Source: Companilactobacillus huachuanensis (GTDB lineage Bacteria; Bacillota; Bacilli; Lactobacillales; Lactobacillaceae). From it: DNA of 64,000 nucleotides. The translations under genes were made by a program, and so were the position numbers. The stretch spans positions 62,001 through 126,000 of the forward strand of contig NZ_BJDF01000008.1 of assembly GCF_005404815.1 (NCBI RefSeq), given 5' to 3'. The notes beneath the pieces are model-generated. The model ran no database searches. It worked only from the letters and a program-made list of their open reading frames with translations, and was not told the DNA's origin. This document shows positions 43,015 through 52,565 of this stretch, one piece after another (position 1 is the stretch's first letter; the number at the start of each line of letters is the position of its first letter).

Positions 43015-43713
43015 ATGTACGGATATGGTTATGGTTTTGGTCCCAGTTATCTATTGATAATCATTGGTTTGGCTATCAGTATGTGGGCATCATGGTATGT
43101 AAATCATAATTTCAAAAAGTATGATCAATTTACGAGCCACCGTGGTAAAACCGGGGCTGATGCTGCGAGATATATTTTAGATAGTGCCGGACTACAAGAT
43201 ATTCAAATTAATAAAGTTAGTGGTAATTTAACTGATAATTACAATCCAGGTGACAAGACGTTGAATCTTTCGGAATCAACCTACGATTCAACCTCAGTTG
43301 CGGCAATTGGAGTTGCAGCCCATGAATGTGGACATGCGATTCAAGATCAAAAAAGTTATGCACCTATGCGTGTCAGAGCTGCTTTAGTTCCTGCCGTTAA
43401 CCTTGGTTCAAATGCTTCAATTCCATTGATTATCATCGGTGCCCTTTTAGGAATGAATCAAACACTGATTACAATTGGAATTTGGTTATTTGCATTAGTT
43501 GTCTTATTCCAAGTCGTAACATTACCAGTTGAATTCAACGCTTCCGGACGTGCCATTAAGATTTTAGGATCTGGTGACATCCTTGATAGCGATGAAGTTC
43601 CAATGGTCAAGCAAGTGTTGTTCGCAGCCGCATTAACATATGTCGCTGCAGCAATTTCAACCGCATTACAACTATTACGTTTGATTTTGATTTTTGGTAA
43701 TAATCGCAATTAA
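43015..43713 (+). CDS. YugP-like membrane zinc metallopeptidase
   Basis: It has 232 residues. Family Zn_peptidase_2 (YugP): an N-terminal membrane segment (YLLIIIGLAISMWASWYVN), the zinc motif HECGH at residues 103-107, and further membrane segments near 125-170 (IPLIIIGALLGM, ITIGIWLFALVVLFQVV). LPVEFNASGRAI carries the third-ligand Glu region, and the C-terminus is another segment. It probably degrades or matures membrane proteins. AGGAGTTAAC before ATG. Strong terminator begins at the stop codon. Confidence 0.92.
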   Translation: MYGYGYGFGPSYLLIIIGLAISMWASWYVNHNFKKYDQFTSHRGKTGADAARYILDSAGLQDIQINKVSGNLTDNYNPGDKTLNLSESTYDSTSVAAIGVAAHECGHAIQDQKSYAPMRVRAALVPAVNLGSNASIPLIIIGALLGMNQTLITIGIWLFALVVLFQVVTLPVEFNASGRAIKILGSGDILDSDEVPMVKQVLFAAALTYVAAAISTALQLLRLILIFGNNRN

Positions 43714-43737
43714 AAGCCTTTTTAAAGGCTTTTTTTG
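43712..43737 (+). terminator. Terminator after the YugP gene
   Basis: AAAAGCCTTT pairs with AAAGGCTTTT, followed by T7. Confidence 0.93.
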
Positions 43738-43742
43738 TTTAA

Positions 43743-44066
43743 CTAAAGACTGAGTTTAGATAAGTATGCCGTTTCCAGAGCTGAGTGTATTCAATTGCTG
43801 CGCGGAACGGCCCGAGCCTGGGAAGCGGTCTCGAGCCTCGGTTGAAACCTCGCAAAACCCGCGAGTCTCCAACACGCCCGGTGGTGTAATTGTTGAAGCA
43901 ATAACGCCACTTTCGCTGCAAATGAATACTCTCAGCTCTTCCAACTAATTTATCTTTCTTTTTAATACTAAGAGCAATAAAATGGAGACTTTTGAGCTGT
44001 CTAAATAAATTAACTCTAAGCCTGTAATAACAATGGTCAAATTAATCTTTCAACTTTCAACCTTCG
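43743..44066 (-). repeat. Cloverleaf repeat element, copy 15
   Basis: Minus orientation with flank ends CTAAAGACTGAG and CTTTCAACCTTC. Core 43767-43943. Outer stem GAGCTGAGTGTATTCA / TGAATACTCTCAGCTC. Arm 2 ATTGTT/AGCAAT, arm 3 CTCGC/GCGAG, arm 4 CGAGGCTCGAG/CTCGGGCC (as read on the minus strand). Confidence 0.88.
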
Positions 44067-44269
44067 GTTGTTTAATGGCTATATTTACTGAGGTTATTCA
44101 AAGTCTATAATTATAAAATTTTTTTAAGAATCCATTTATCAAATTGAAACTTGAAATAAATAAATTCCACATAAATATTGAATTATAATTGCAAATTCAA
44201 GCCAGTATATGGAATTTATTTAATATATCTAATACATCAATCCACACAAACCAACTAGTCAAAAGAGCT

Positions 44270-44435
44270 GAGAGTATTGACCCGCTGTGGGTGTGGCGTT
44301 AGAGCTTTAGCTCTTACACCACCGGGCGAGTTTGGAGACTTACCGGTCTTTGGTAAGGCTTCAAATCGAAGGACGAGACCTTGGCTCGTCCTGGTCCGCA
44401 TAGCAGGTGAAATACTCTCAGCTCTTTTGACGGCA
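44270..44435 (+). repeat. Cloverleaf repeat element, copy 16
   Basis: The outer stem extends outward as TCAAAAGAGCTGAGAGTATT / AATACTCTCAGCTCTTTTGA, with both edges changed together compared with other copies. Arm 2 AGAGCT/AGCTCT, arm 3 CTTACC/GGTAAG, arm 4 GGACGAG/CTCGTCC. It lies about 90 bases before cls. Confidence 0.9.
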
Positions 44436-44525
44436 AAACCCCCAAAAATAATACGGTTTAAATTAGATTTTATAAGTATTTTGAAGTAAACTTTCTAGTA
44501 AGAATAATAGAGGGGAATTTATTTT

Positions 44526-45992
44526 ATGATTGATGTTTGGATCATCTGGCTAATTCTCATTATCTTAGTAGTCAATACCATTTCAGCACTTATTACTGTT
44601 TTCCATAGACCACGTAATATCGTTACTACATGGGCTTGGATCTTGGTCCTTGTCTTATTGCCAATTGTAGGATTCCTTATTTATGCCTTTTTGGGACGTG
44701 GAATTGCTCAAGAAAAAATCTTCAATATCAGTAAACAAGAGCATTACAGTTTAAGTCAGTTGAAGCAGATGGCGATTGCTGCGCAGAAACGGCCACAGAA
44801 TGCTTCTAGATACGACGAAACACGTTACGCTGACCATATCATTCGATTTTTCAATGAGACCGAGGAAGCGCCTTTAACGCGTCATAACGAGATTGAACTT
44901 TTCTTTGATGGTAAAAAAAAGTTTAAGAGTATGTTTGAAGATATTAGAAATGCCAAAGAAACCGTCCATGTCGAATACTATGCTTTTATTAAAAGTAATA
45001 TCGGTGACGAATTTCTAAAGTTGCTAACTCAAAAGGCTAAAGAAGGCCTCGAAGTTCGTTTGCTTTACGATCCATGGGGATCTGGCGGAACTAAACCACG
45101 CTACTTCAAAGAGTTTCAGGCTGCTGGTGGTGAAGTTTTACCTTTTATCACCTCTAAAAATGTAATTGCCAAAACTCGTTTGAACTATCACTTGCACCGT
45201 AAAGTTGTTGTTATCGATGGTACAACTGGCTGGATCGGTGGTTTTAACGTTGGTGATCAGTACGTCAATACAACTGAAAAATTTGGTTATTGGCGTGATA
45301 CACACTCACGTATCTTTGGAGCAGCTACCTTGCTATTACAGGAGCGTTTCTTCAGAGACTGGAATGCTTCGTTGGACCGAAACGCCGAACCTTTAGCATT
45401 CTTGGAAAAATACTTTCCATCTGATAAATTCGATACGACGGCCAATTTACCAATCCAAATCATATCTGATGGACCAGATAATCGTGAGGAAGTCCTCAAA
45501 GATGGCTTTATCGATATGATTGTCAGTGCCAAAAAGAGTGTTTGGATTCAATCGCCATACTTAGTTCCTGACGATGCCATGTTCACCGCCCTAACAATTG
45601 CCGCTCGTTCTGGAGTTGACGTCAGGATAATGATTCCTTGTATGCCTGACCATCCCTTCATCTACCGTGCAACACAGTATTATGCTAACTTACTGACAAC
45701 TTACGGAATTAAAATTTACAGTTACCAAAAGGGATTTTTGCATTCGAAAACGTCTGTTTTTGATGGCAAAATTTGTTCCGTTGGTTCAATGAATCATGAC
45801 TTTAGAAGTTATTCACTAAACTTCGAAGCTAATGCTTTTATCTATGATGCTAAAGTTTCACATCAACTTTCTCGTGAGTTCGAGAAGGATATGAGTGATT
45901 CATTGTTGTTAACACCTGAAATAATTAAAGAACAAGGTGCTTGGTTACACTTCAAACAGCGATTCTCAAGATTGTTGTCACCAATTCTTTAA
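44526..45992 (+). CDS. cls: Cardiolipin synthase
   Basis: This 488-residue phospholipase D-type enzyme condenses two phosphatidylglycerols to cardiolipin. It has two N-terminal membrane segments (WIIWLILIILVVNTISALI and WAWILVLVLLPIVGFLIYAFLGR). Two HKD motifs follow, H224-R-K in HLHRKVVVIDG and H406-S-K in HSKTSVFDG, each followed by the conserved GG-N or GSMN. AGAGGGGAATTT before ATG 44526. Single gene. Length is normal for the family. Confidence 0.96.
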   Translation: MIDVWIIWLILIILVVNTISALITVFHRPRNIVTTWAWILVLVLLPIVGFLIYAFLGRGIAQEKIFNISKQEHYSLSQLKQMAIAAQKRPQNASRYDETRYADHIIRFFNETEEAPLTRHNEIELFFDGKKKFKSMFEDIRNAKETVHVEYYAFIKSNIGDEFLKLLTQKAKEGLEVRLLYDPWGSGGTKPRYFKEFQAAGGEVLPFITSKNVIAKTRLNYHLHRKVVVIDGTTGWIGGFNVGDQYVNTTEKFGYWRDTHSRIFGAATLLLQERFFRDWNASLDRNAEPLAFLEKYFPSDKFDTTANLPIQIISDGPDNREEVLKDGFIDMIVSAKKSVWIQSPYLVPDDAMFTALTIAARSGVDVRIMIPCMPDHPFIYRATQYYANLLTTYGIKIYSYQKGFLHSKTSVFDGKICSVGSMNHDFRSYSLNFEANAFIYDAKVSHQLSREFEKDMSDSLLLTPEIIKEQGAWLHFKQRFSRLLSPIL

Positions 45993-46012
45993 GATTGGTT
46001 GGTTTGAGGTTT

Positions 46013-46192
46013 GCCATCTCCAGAGCAGAGAATATTAACCTGCTATGCGGACCGATTCGAGCCTGAGGTACGGTCTTGAATCTCGGTTTGAATCCTTGCT
46101 CAACCCGCAAGTATCCAAACTCGCCCGGTGGTGTAACGGCTGAAGCCGTAACGCCACACCCACAGCCGGTTAATACTCTCTGCTCTTCCGAC
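46013..46192 (-). repeat. Cloverleaf repeat element, copy 17
   Basis: Outer stem GAGCAGAGAATATTAACC / GGTTAATACTCTCTGCTC, in which CTGAG has become CAGAG with the matching change opposite. Arm 2 ACGGCT/AGCCGT, arm 3 CTTGC/GCAAG, arm 4 GATTCGAG/CTTGAATC. Confidence 0.88.
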
Positions 46193-46230
46193 TAATTTAT
46201 TTTTTAATTGATTTGCATATTTCTAATAAC

Positions 46231-46276
46231 AAAAAAACTACTACAAAAATCAATAATTTTTGTAGTAGTTTTTTTT
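46231..46276. terminator. Perfect bidirectional terminator
   Basis: AAAACTACTACAAAAAT pairs perfectly with ATTTTTGTAGTAGTTTT, with A and T runs at both sides. Confidence 0.93.
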
Positions 46277-46291
46277 AACGTCGTTTTCCAA

Positions 46292-47179
46292 TTAATCTTT
46301 AATATTCTGATAGGCATTGGCAAAAATATCCATGAAATCTGACATCTTTACATTTCCCAATTTTGGTTCATTATTGTAAAAATCAGCATAAAATTTTGAT
46401 GTTCCTTCAGCACTATACATCTTAGTAAATGCGATAGCGTATGACTTAGGCATAACTTTTTCTAATCGTGTCTGCATCTCATTATCAGATATTTCTATCC
46501 ATTTCAAATCAGGCATATTGAGTTTCTCGGAGACATATTTAACTAACTCATTGCCTGTCACAATATCACTAGCTACATATGTAACGCTGTTCTCTATTGC
46601 AGGATTTAAAAGAGCCTTTAAGACACTATCTGCAATATCCTTGGGATCGACGAAAATACTTGTTGAAGTGGCTGGACGATTTTCAAATATCGCATGATTA
46701 GCTTTAATATCGGTAATTTTTGATAAAAAATTATTATAAAATCCGGTTGGTCTAATAAATGTATAGGTAACGTCATCCAACTCTTTAAGTACATCTTCAA
46801 TAATATGGTAAATATAAAGTCCTCCAACCTCGGGACCTTGATCGGCTCCAACACTACTCAAATCAACGACGTGCTTTACTCCGGAGTTAATGATTGCTGT
46901 TTTGAAAATTTTTGACTGTTGGCGGGCTGAATCAATCATATCCTCATCCTGATTGGCACCTGAAATCATCAAATATATCTCGTCGGCATCGTTGAAAGCC
47001 GATGTTAAAAACTCCACATCCTGCATTGATCCAATTGCCGCTTTGGCACCTAAATCCTCAATTTCTTTTTTACGTTTATCTGAATGTGAAACAACGGTTA
47101 CTTGATGTCCTTGTTTAACTAATTCAGGAATTACGTAACCATTGATGTGTCCTAATGATCCTAATAATGTGATTTTCAT
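46292..47179 (-). CDS. NmrA-like NAD(P)-binding oxidoreductase
   Basis: This 295-residue atypical short-chain dehydrogenase has a Rossmann start (KITLLGSLGHINGYVIPELVKQGHQVTVVSH). The loop VEFLTSAFNDADEIYLM follows, then HVVDLSSVGAD, YTFIRPTGFYNNFL and a C-terminal substrate domain. Family members (QorB/YtfG, NmrA) act as quinone reductases or redox sensors. It is divergent from a TetR gene, with paired palindromes in between, so it is the likely target of that regulator. GGAGAAAATAA before the ATG. Confidence 0.88.
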   Translation of the reverse strand: MKITLLGSLGHINGYVIPELVKQGHQVTVVSHSDKRKKEIEDLGAKAAIGSMQDVEFLTSAFNDADEIYLMISGANQDEDMIDSARQQSKIFKTAIINSGVKHVVDLSSVGADQGPEVGGLYIYHIIEDVLKELDDVTYTFIRPTGFYNNFLSKITDIKANHAIFENRPATSTSIFVDPKDIADSVLKALLNPAIENSVTYVASDIVTGNELVKYVSEKLNMPDLKWIEISDNEMQTRLEKVMPKSYAIAFTKMYSAEGTSKFYADFYNNEPKLGNVKMSDFMDIFANAYQNIKD

Positions 47180-47198
47180 ATTTATTTTCTCCTTTTAA

Positions 47199-47251
47199 AG
47201 ATAGGCCTATCTCTTAACAAGGATGAATTATAAAAGATAAGATTATCTTTT
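47199..47251. promoter_or_regulatory. Two palindromic operators between the NmrA-like and tetR genes
   Basis: AGATAGGCCTATCT (47199-47212) and AAAAGATAAGATTATCTTTT (47232-47251) share AGATA half-sites. They lie in the divergent promoter region, as expected for TetR autoregulation. Confidence 0.7.
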
Positions 47252-47282
47252 GTCAAGGTTGATTTTCAAAAAAATTCTAATT

Positions 47283-47858
47283 ATGATTAGTATCATGAAG
47301 AAAAAAGACAATGAAAAATACGAAAAAATTCTCAACGCAGCGATTGAAATCATCAAAGAAGATGGTGCTGCCACTTTATCAACCACTAAGGTTGCTAAAC
47401 GGGTCCAAATTTCTCAATCAAATATTTATATTTACTTTAAGAACAAAGATGACCTACTCAAACAAATTTACCAGTCAGAGATTTCGGATTATCAATTACG
47501 TTTCCATGACATTCTAGAAAACAGTCATTCTACACTTGAAAAAATAACCGAATATATCCGGGCACTTTACGATATTTCTATCGAAAATCCGGATTCAATG
47601 GATGTCATTGAACAGATTAAGCAAATTCCAGATTCCCCAATTGACATGAACGATGTCGTCGGTTTTGAAAGTAATCCTATCGTTGACCTAATTAAAAAGG
47701 GTATCGCAGAAAATATTTTAAAGGATGTTAATCCAAATATTTATCTCACGATGATTTTTAATACCATTCGTATGAATGCCGCCAATACTAAGAATAAACA
47801 AAATTTCAGTTCTTTTGATACCCTTTTAGATTTATTCTTGCATGGTATACTCAAATAA
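47283..47858 (+). CDS. TetR-family regulator
   Basis: It has 191 residues. The N-terminal HTH reads KILNAAIEIIKEDGAATLSTTKVAKRVQISQSNIYIYFKNKDDLLKQIY. The C-terminal ligand domain is all-helical and unrecognised. ATG 47283 is used. A second ATG 12 bases later is equally possible, and neither has a clear ribosome site. A TTG at 47250 overlaps the second palindrome. It probably represses the divergent NmrA-like gene. A terminator follows. Confidence 0.9.
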   Translation: MISIMKKKDNEKYEKILNAAIEIIKEDGAATLSTTKVAKRVQISQSNIYIYFKNKDDLLKQIYQSEISDYQLRFHDILENSHSTLEKITEYIRALYDISIENPDSMDVIEQIKQIPDSPIDMNDVVGFESNPIVDLIKKGIAENILKDVNPNIYLTMIFNTIRMNAANTKNKQNFSSFDTLLDLFLHGILK

Positions 47859-47887
47859 TTTTTAAAAGTAGTCAGATTTTTCCTTAA

Positions 47888-47917
47888 ACCCATTTTCACT
47901 GAAGAAAATGGGCTTTT
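47888..47917 (+). terminator. Terminator of the tetR gene
   Basis: CCCATTTTC pairs with GAAAATGGG, followed by CTTTTTG. Confidence 0.9.
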
Positions 47918-47940
47918 TGATTTTTCCTTGTCATTAATTA

Positions 47941-48230
47941 CTAAAGGTTGAAAGGCGAAAAATCAATCTAACGATTGCTATTACAGGCCTAGAGCTATTT
48001 TTTTAAATACTCATAAATCTTCATTCTATTGTTCCGCCCATTAAAAACAAACTAGTTGGAAGAGCTGAGAGTATTCATTTGCAGCGAAAGTGGCGTTATT
48101 GCTTTAGCAATTACACCACCGGGCGTGTTGAAAACTCGCGGGTTTTGCGAGGCTTCAACCGAGGTTCGAGACCGGTTCCCAGGCTCGGGCCGTTCCGCGC
48201 AGCAAATGAATACTCTCAGCTCTGGAAACG
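47941..48230 (+). repeat. Cloverleaf repeat element, copy 18, right end lost
   Basis: CTAAAGGTTGAAAGG left end, core 48057-48230 with the 21-base outer stem, arm 2 ATTGCT/AGCAAT, arm 3 CTCGC/GCGAG. The right flank is replaced by unrelated sequence after GGAAACG, about 90 bases before the DUF969 start. Confidence 0.88.
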
Positions 48231-48321
48231 TCCTTTCTAATCTAGATTAGATTATTTTTAATTTTAGCAACAAATGGTGTTATAATAACTCCCATAAATT
48301 AAAAAACGGGGGTCCTAAGTT

Positions 48322-48978
48322 ATGGAATATCTTAAATTAATCGGAATTATTATAATTATATTAGGATTTGCTTTTAAATTAGATACAATTGCCGTTGTTG
48401 TTGCTGCTGCCATCGCAACTGGTCTGGCATCTGGAATGTCCATCGATTCTGTTTTGAATATTCTGGGTAAAGGTTTCATGGATAATCGCATGGTTTCGCT
48501 ATTCTTCCTCACCTTGCCCATGATTGGCGTTGTTGAAAGTCACGGTATGAAACAGGCCGCTGTCAATGGAATCAGTAAAATCAAGAATCTTTCAGCAGGT
48601 AAAATTTTTAATATTTATCTAGCCATTCGTGAAGTTACCGATGCATTCGGTATTGCATTATCAGGTCAGGTACAATTCATCCGGCCACTAATCAATCCTA
48701 TGGCCCAAGCTGCTGCCAGTGTTAAACATGATTTGACTGACAAACAAGTTGATTTGATCAAAGCTCGGGCTGCCGCAACTGATAATTTTGGTAACTTTTT
48801 CGCACAGAATTTATTCATTGCTTCAAGTGGCGTTTTATTGATGGCTAGTACCATGAAGTCACTCGGACACCCCGTTTCTACCACTAGCATCGTGCTCTAC
48901 TCAATTCCAGTCGCCATCATCACATTCATCATCGTTGGCTACTACAATATGAGATTCGACAAACAATTCAACAAATAG
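48322..48978 (+). CDS. DUF969 membrane protein
   Basis: This 218-residue multi-pass protein (LIGIIIIILGFAF, VVVAAAIATGLASGM, VSLFFLTLPMIGVVESHG, later FIIVGYY) belongs to the DUF969 family, which occurs next to DUF979 and a pyrrolidone-carboxylate peptidase in many Firmicutes. The pair resembles a two-subunit permease. Transport of 5-oxoproline or pyroglutamyl peptides is inferred from the gene neighbour only. GGGGGTCCTAAGTT before the ATG. It is 12 bases from the next gene. Confidence 0.9.
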   Translation: MEYLKLIGIIIIILGFAFKLDTIAVVVAAAIATGLASGMSIDSVLNILGKGFMDNRMVSLFFLTLPMIGVVESHGMKQAAVNGISKIKNLSAGKIFNIYLAIREVTDAFGIALSGQVQFIRPLINPMAQAAASVKHDLTDKQVDLIKARAAATDNFGNFFAQNLFIASSGVLLMASTMKSLGHPVSTTSIVLYSIPVAIITFIIVGYYNMRFDKQFNK

Positions 48979-48990
48979 GAGGTCAAAAAT

Positions 48991-49908
48991 ATGAGTGTTA
49001 ATAATATTCTAGAAATTTTTTACATATTAATGGGAATCATCATGATTTTCGCTAGTATCGAATCGTTCCGTGACAAAGAAAACTCTGCTCGTATTGGAAC
49101 TGGCCTCTTCTGGTTGATTCTAGGAATCATCTTCGCTGTTGGTAAATATTTGCCAAACGTTGTTATTGGATTATTGATTGTCCTTATTGGTATCTTGTCA
49201 CTTATGAAACAAATCAAGGTTGGTAAAATTAAGGAAGTTAACAAAGAAATCGCTGAAAGATCTGCTAAAAAGTTAGGCGGTTGGTTATTCTTCCCCAGTG
49301 TTGTTCTAGCAATTTTATCCATTCTAATCAGTGAATTCACAAATCTTGGTGGACAAGTTGGTATCGGTATCGCTTCTGTTGTTGCTTTGATTCTCGCCAT
49401 GATTATTTCTAAGGCTGATGCCAAAACTACTTATCATGATAGTGAAAGAATGGTTCGTTCCGTTGGTACAGCTGGTGTTCTACCCCAGTTATTGGCCACT
49501 TTAGGTGTTATTTTTACCGCTTCGGGAGTTGGTGACGTAACAGCCAAAACAATTTCAGGAATTTTTCCAGTCGGAAATCACCTTTTGGGAGTTGTTCTCT
49601 ACTGCGTTGCCATGGTTATCTTCACTATGATCATGGGAAATGCTTTCGCTGCCTTTGCAGTTATCACAGCTGGAATCGGAGTACCTTTTATCGTTGCCCA
49701 AGGTGGTAATGCTGCTGTTGTTGCGGCTATTGGAATGACTGCTGGATATTGCGGTACACTAATGACACCAATGGCTGCCAATTTCAATTCATTGCCCGTA
49801 GCTCTGATGGAGATGAAAGATAACCTTGGCGTCATTAAACAACAGGTTCCTATTGCATTAACTATGTTAGTGATTCAAATTATTTTAATGTATTTCTTAG
49901 CATTTTAA
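48991..49908 (+). CDS. DUF979 membrane protein
   Basis: It has 305 residues with about nine hydrophobic segments. [41 protein letters not shown] and [21 protein letters not shown] are typical of DUF979. It is presumably the partner of the DUF969 protein. AGGAGGTCAAAAAT before ATG, with 13 bases to pcp. One operon of three genes. Confidence 0.9.
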   Translation: MSVNNILEIFYILMGIIMIFASIESFRDKENSARIGTGLFWLILGIIFAVGKYLPNVVIGLLIVLIGILSLMKQIKVGKIKEVNKEIAERSAKKLGGWLFFPSVVLAILSILISEFTNLGGQVGIGIASVVALILAMIISKADAKTTYHDSERMVRSVGTAGVLPQLLATLGVIFTASGVGDVTAKTISGIFPVGNHLLGVVLYCVAMVIFTMIMGNAFAAFAVITAGIGVPFIVAQGGNAAVVAAIGMTAGYCGTLMTPMAANFNSLPVALMEMKDNLGVIKQQVPIALTMLVIQIILMYFLAF

Positions 49909-49921
49909 GGAGGAGAAATTT

Positions 49922-50569
49922 ATGAAAATTCTTGTAACTGGTTTTGATCCATTCGGTACAGATAAAATTAACCCTGCCATTGAGGCTGTTAAGAAGTTGC
50001 CCAATGAAATTGAAGGTGCTGAAATAGTCAAAATTGAAATCCCCACAATTTTTAACAAATGTGCTGAGGTCGTTCACCAAGCAATCCTTGACAACAAACC
50101 AGATTATGTTTTAGACATCGGTCAGGCTGGTGGCAGATTTGCATTAACTCCAGAACGAGTTGCAATTAACTTTGACGACGGACGAATTGCTGATAACGCA
50201 GGCTTCCAACCACGAAACCAACCAATTCATGAAGACGGACAAAACGCATACTTTACGCAATTACCTGTCAAGGCTATGGCACAGGCTGTATTAGATGCCG
50301 GACTTCCAAGTTATGTTTCAACAACAGCTGGGACGTATGTCTGCAACCACATCATGTACCAAGTTCAATATATGATTGATAAGGAATTTCCAGAATTAAA
50401 AGCTGGATTCATGCACATCCCATTCTTGCCAAATCAAGTTGTAGCACGTCCGGATACACCGTGTTTATCATTAGCCGACGACGTAACCGGAATTACGGCC
50501 GCAATCTCAGCTATCGTTAAACAAGATGGCAAAGGTGATATTGAAGCTATTGGTGGTTCATTAAATTAA
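49922..50569 (+). CDS. pcp: Pyrrolidone-carboxylate peptidase
   Basis: This 215-residue cysteine peptidase (C15) removes N-terminal pyroglutamate. The fold starts [25 protein letters not shown]. The catalytic residues are the Glu in LTPERVAIN, Cys141 in [10 protein letters not shown] and the His in [11 protein letters not shown]. It is encoded after DUF969/DUF979, fitting an uptake-and-cleavage route for pyroglutamyl peptides. AAGGAGGAG before ATG. Confidence 0.96.
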   Translation: MKILVTGFDPFGTDKINPAIEAVKKLPNEIEGAEIVKIEIPTIFNKCAEVVHQAILDNKPDYVLDIGQAGGRFALTPERVAINFDDGRIADNAGFQPRNQPIHEDGQNAYFTQLPVKAMAQAVLDAGLPSYVSTTAGTYVCNHIMYQVQYMIDKEFPELKAGFMHIPFLPNQVVARPDTPCLSLADDVTGITAAISAIVKQDGKGDIEAIGGSLN

Positions 50570-50615
50570 AACAAGCCATCATCAACTTTCGAGTATTAAA
50601 TTTTTAATTATAGGA

Positions 50616-50944
50616 CTAAAGGTTGAAAGGTGAAAAAGTGATATAAATATTGCTGTGACAGTCCTAAATTCACTTTATTTACCAATTTATTTAAATATCA
50701 AAAGATTACAATTGGACAGTCCTATTATAAATAAACTAGTTGGAAGAGCTGAGAGTATTCATTTGCAGCGAAAGTGGTGTAAGGACTTTAGTCCTTACAC
50801 CACCGGGCGCGTTGAAAACTCGCGGGTTTTGCGAAGGCTTCAACCGAGGCTCGAGACCGCTTCCCAGGCTCGGGCCGTTCCGCGCAGCAATTGAATACTC
50901 TCAGCTCTGGAAACGGCATACTTACCTAAACTTTCAACCTTTAG
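50616..50944 (+). repeat. Cloverleaf repeat element, copy 19
   Basis: Complete element with CTAAAGGTTGAAAGG and CTTTCAACCTTTAG ends. Core 50741-50919. Arm 2 is GTGTAAGGACT/AGTCCTTACAC and perfectly paired, where other copies have GCGTTA mismatches. Arm 3 CTCGC/GCGA, arm 4 GGCTCGAG/CTCGGGCC. Confidence 0.9.
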
Positions 50945-50962
50945 TTATAGGAAAATAACATA

Positions 50963-51021
50963 AATGAGTTGTATAACACTTAAAGAACCAACTAAATAAG
51001 TGTGATATAACTCATTTTTTG
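50963..51021. terminator. Long terminator similar to that at 29334
   Basis: AAATGAGTTGTAT and ACTTA pair with TAAGT and ATATAACTCATTTT, followed by T. Confidence 0.82.
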
Positions 51022-51072
51022 TTACAGCTCTAGTCTATAATAATAGTCAATGAACCAATTAGGAGGCACCAA

Positions 51073-51738
51073 ATGACCATTCCAGACGAAAATGCAGTTT
51101 ATCCTAATCCAGAAATCAAAGAAGTTGTCTTTATCAAAAACGTTATCAAAAATTCCAACATCGAAATTGGAAATTATACGTATTACGACGATCCTGTGAA
51201 TCCACTCGATTTTGAAAAACATGTCACCCATCATTACGAATTTCTCGGTGATAAATTAATTATCGGCAAATTCTGTTCCATAGCTAGTGGCATCGAATTC
51301 ATCATGAACGGTGCTAACCACGTAATGGAGGGAATCTCAACTTATCCATTCAATATTTTAGGTGGCGATTGGCAAAAGTACACACCCACGCTGACCGATT
51401 TACCATTGAAAGGTAATACTGTGGTTGGTAATGACGTGTGGTTTGGTCAAAATGTTACCGTCCTACCTGGTGTAAAAATTGGTGACGGAGCCATAATTGG
51501 AGCAAACAGTGTCGTAACAAAGGACGTTGCACCGTATACAATCGTTGGTGGTAATCCAATTAAACTTATTAAGCCACGATTTAAGACTGAAGTCATCCAA
51601 GCATTAGAAAAGTTAGCTTGGTGGAATAGAGATATCAATTGGATCACTATTAATGTTCCTAAACTGACGCAAGAAACGCCCACGATTGAATTGATAAACG
51701 ACCTAATGAAAAAAATGAATACACTAAAAAAGCTGTAA
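51073..51738 (+). CDS. Vat/CatB-like xenobiotic O-acetyltransferase
   Basis: This 221-residue left-handed beta-helix enzyme has hexapeptide repeats (IIGKFCSIASGIEFIM, TVVGNDVWFGQNVTVLPGVKIGDGAIIGANSVVTKDVAPYTIVGGNPIKLIK). The catalytic His83 lies in NGANHVMEG, and EIGNYTYYDD is the Vat/Xat N-terminal motif. Members acetylate streptogramin A or chloramphenicol. Chromosomal versions often have other or unknown acceptors, so drug inactivation should not be assumed. TTAGGAGGCACC before ATG 51073. Terminator at its end. Confidence 0.88.
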   Translation: MTIPDENAVYPNPEIKEVVFIKNVIKNSNIEIGNYTYYDDPVNPLDFEKHVTHHYEFLGDKLIIGKFCSIASGIEFIMNGANHVMEGISTYPFNILGGDWQKYTPTLTDLPLKGNTVVGNDVWFGQNVTVLPGVKIGDGAIIGANSVVTKDVAPYTIVGGNPIKLIKPRFKTEVIQALEKLAWWNRDINWITINVPKLTQETPTIELINDLMKKMNTLKKL

Positions 51739-51772
51739 CAACAACCGGAAATGATTGTTGTTACAGCTTTTT
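51727..51772 (+). terminator. Terminator of the acetyltransferase gene
   Basis: AAAAGCTGTAACAACAA pairs perfectly with TTGTTGTTACAGCTTTT. Confidence 0.93.
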
Positions 51773-51784
51773 AATATCTAATGT

Positions 51785-52100
51785 CTAAAGGTTGAAAGGT
51801 GAAAACTAATATAACCATCTTTGTTAAAGACTTAGAGCCAACTCATTTAAATAATCAGAAGTCTTTATTGTTCCTGCAATTAAAAAAACAAACTAGTTGG
51901 AAGGGCCGAGAGTATTCATTTGCAGCGAAAGTGGCGTTATTGCTGAAGCAATTACACCACCGGGCGTGTTGGAGACTTACCGGTTTGTGGTAAGGCTTCA
52001 ACTGAGGTCCGAGACCGCTCTTTGGCTCGGGCCGCTCCGCGCTGCAATTGAATACTCTCAGCTCTGGAAACGGCATACTTACCTAAACTCCCAATCTTTA
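51785..52100 (+). repeat. Cloverleaf repeat element, copy 20
   Basis: CTAAAGGTTGAAAGG left end, degenerate right end (CCCAATCTTTA). Core 51897-52075. Arm 2 ATTGCT/AGCAAT with a GAAG loop, arm 3 CTTACC/GGTAAG, arm 4 GGTCCGAG/CTCGGGCC. Confidence 0.88.
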
Positions 52101-52140
52101 TCATCTAGTTTAATATTAAAAGAAAAAACTAATATGACCA

Positions 52141-52407
52141 TTACTCATATATCTTATTTACGACCTTTTGATGATAAAGGTCACTTCCCTGTCCCCAGAA
52201 AATAAAGCTTAGTGAAACATAAACGACAGCCAATACTATATTGAAGACATCGAATTTCATGTAGCTAGTAAGCATCATCCCAACAATAAAGGCAATCGCC
52301 AAAAATGGAATAATTGCACCTAACCAAACATGTGAATTGTTACCCAGCACATATTTCTCAAGAATCAGAGATGTTATTGAAACCACAATAAAAATAATCC
52401 CTAACAT
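52141..52407 (-). CDS. Small membrane protein of unknown function
   Basis: It has 88 residues and three hydrophobic segments (LGIIFIVVSITSLIL, VWLGAIIPFLAIAFIVGMML, VFNIVLAVVYVSLSFIFW). Not recognised. GGGGGTGTAAT precedes the ATG, a good ribosome site that supports translation. It stands alone between two repeat copies. Confidence 0.65.
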   Translation of the reverse strand: MLGIIFIVVSITSLILEKYVLGNNSHVWLGAIIPFLAIAFIVGMMLTSYMKFDVFNIVLAVVYVSLSFIFWGQGSDLYHQKVVNKIYE

Positions 52408-52565
52408 AATTACACCCCCATAATTAATTCAGCGTATATAATGTTAACACTAATAATTTTCTGAAATAAAGGGAAATGTCTTTGAAAACGTCTCCAAGAA
52501 ACAATTCAACACTTTTGGGACAATTTATTAGATAATTAATGAAGTTATTATAATTAGATATGTTA

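Noticed and set aside
51073-51738. Acquired antibiotic-resistance gene
   Set aside because: The Vat-like fold is clear, but there is no plasmid or transposon context and codon use looks like that of neighbours. A native acetyltransferase with unknown acceptor is as likely.
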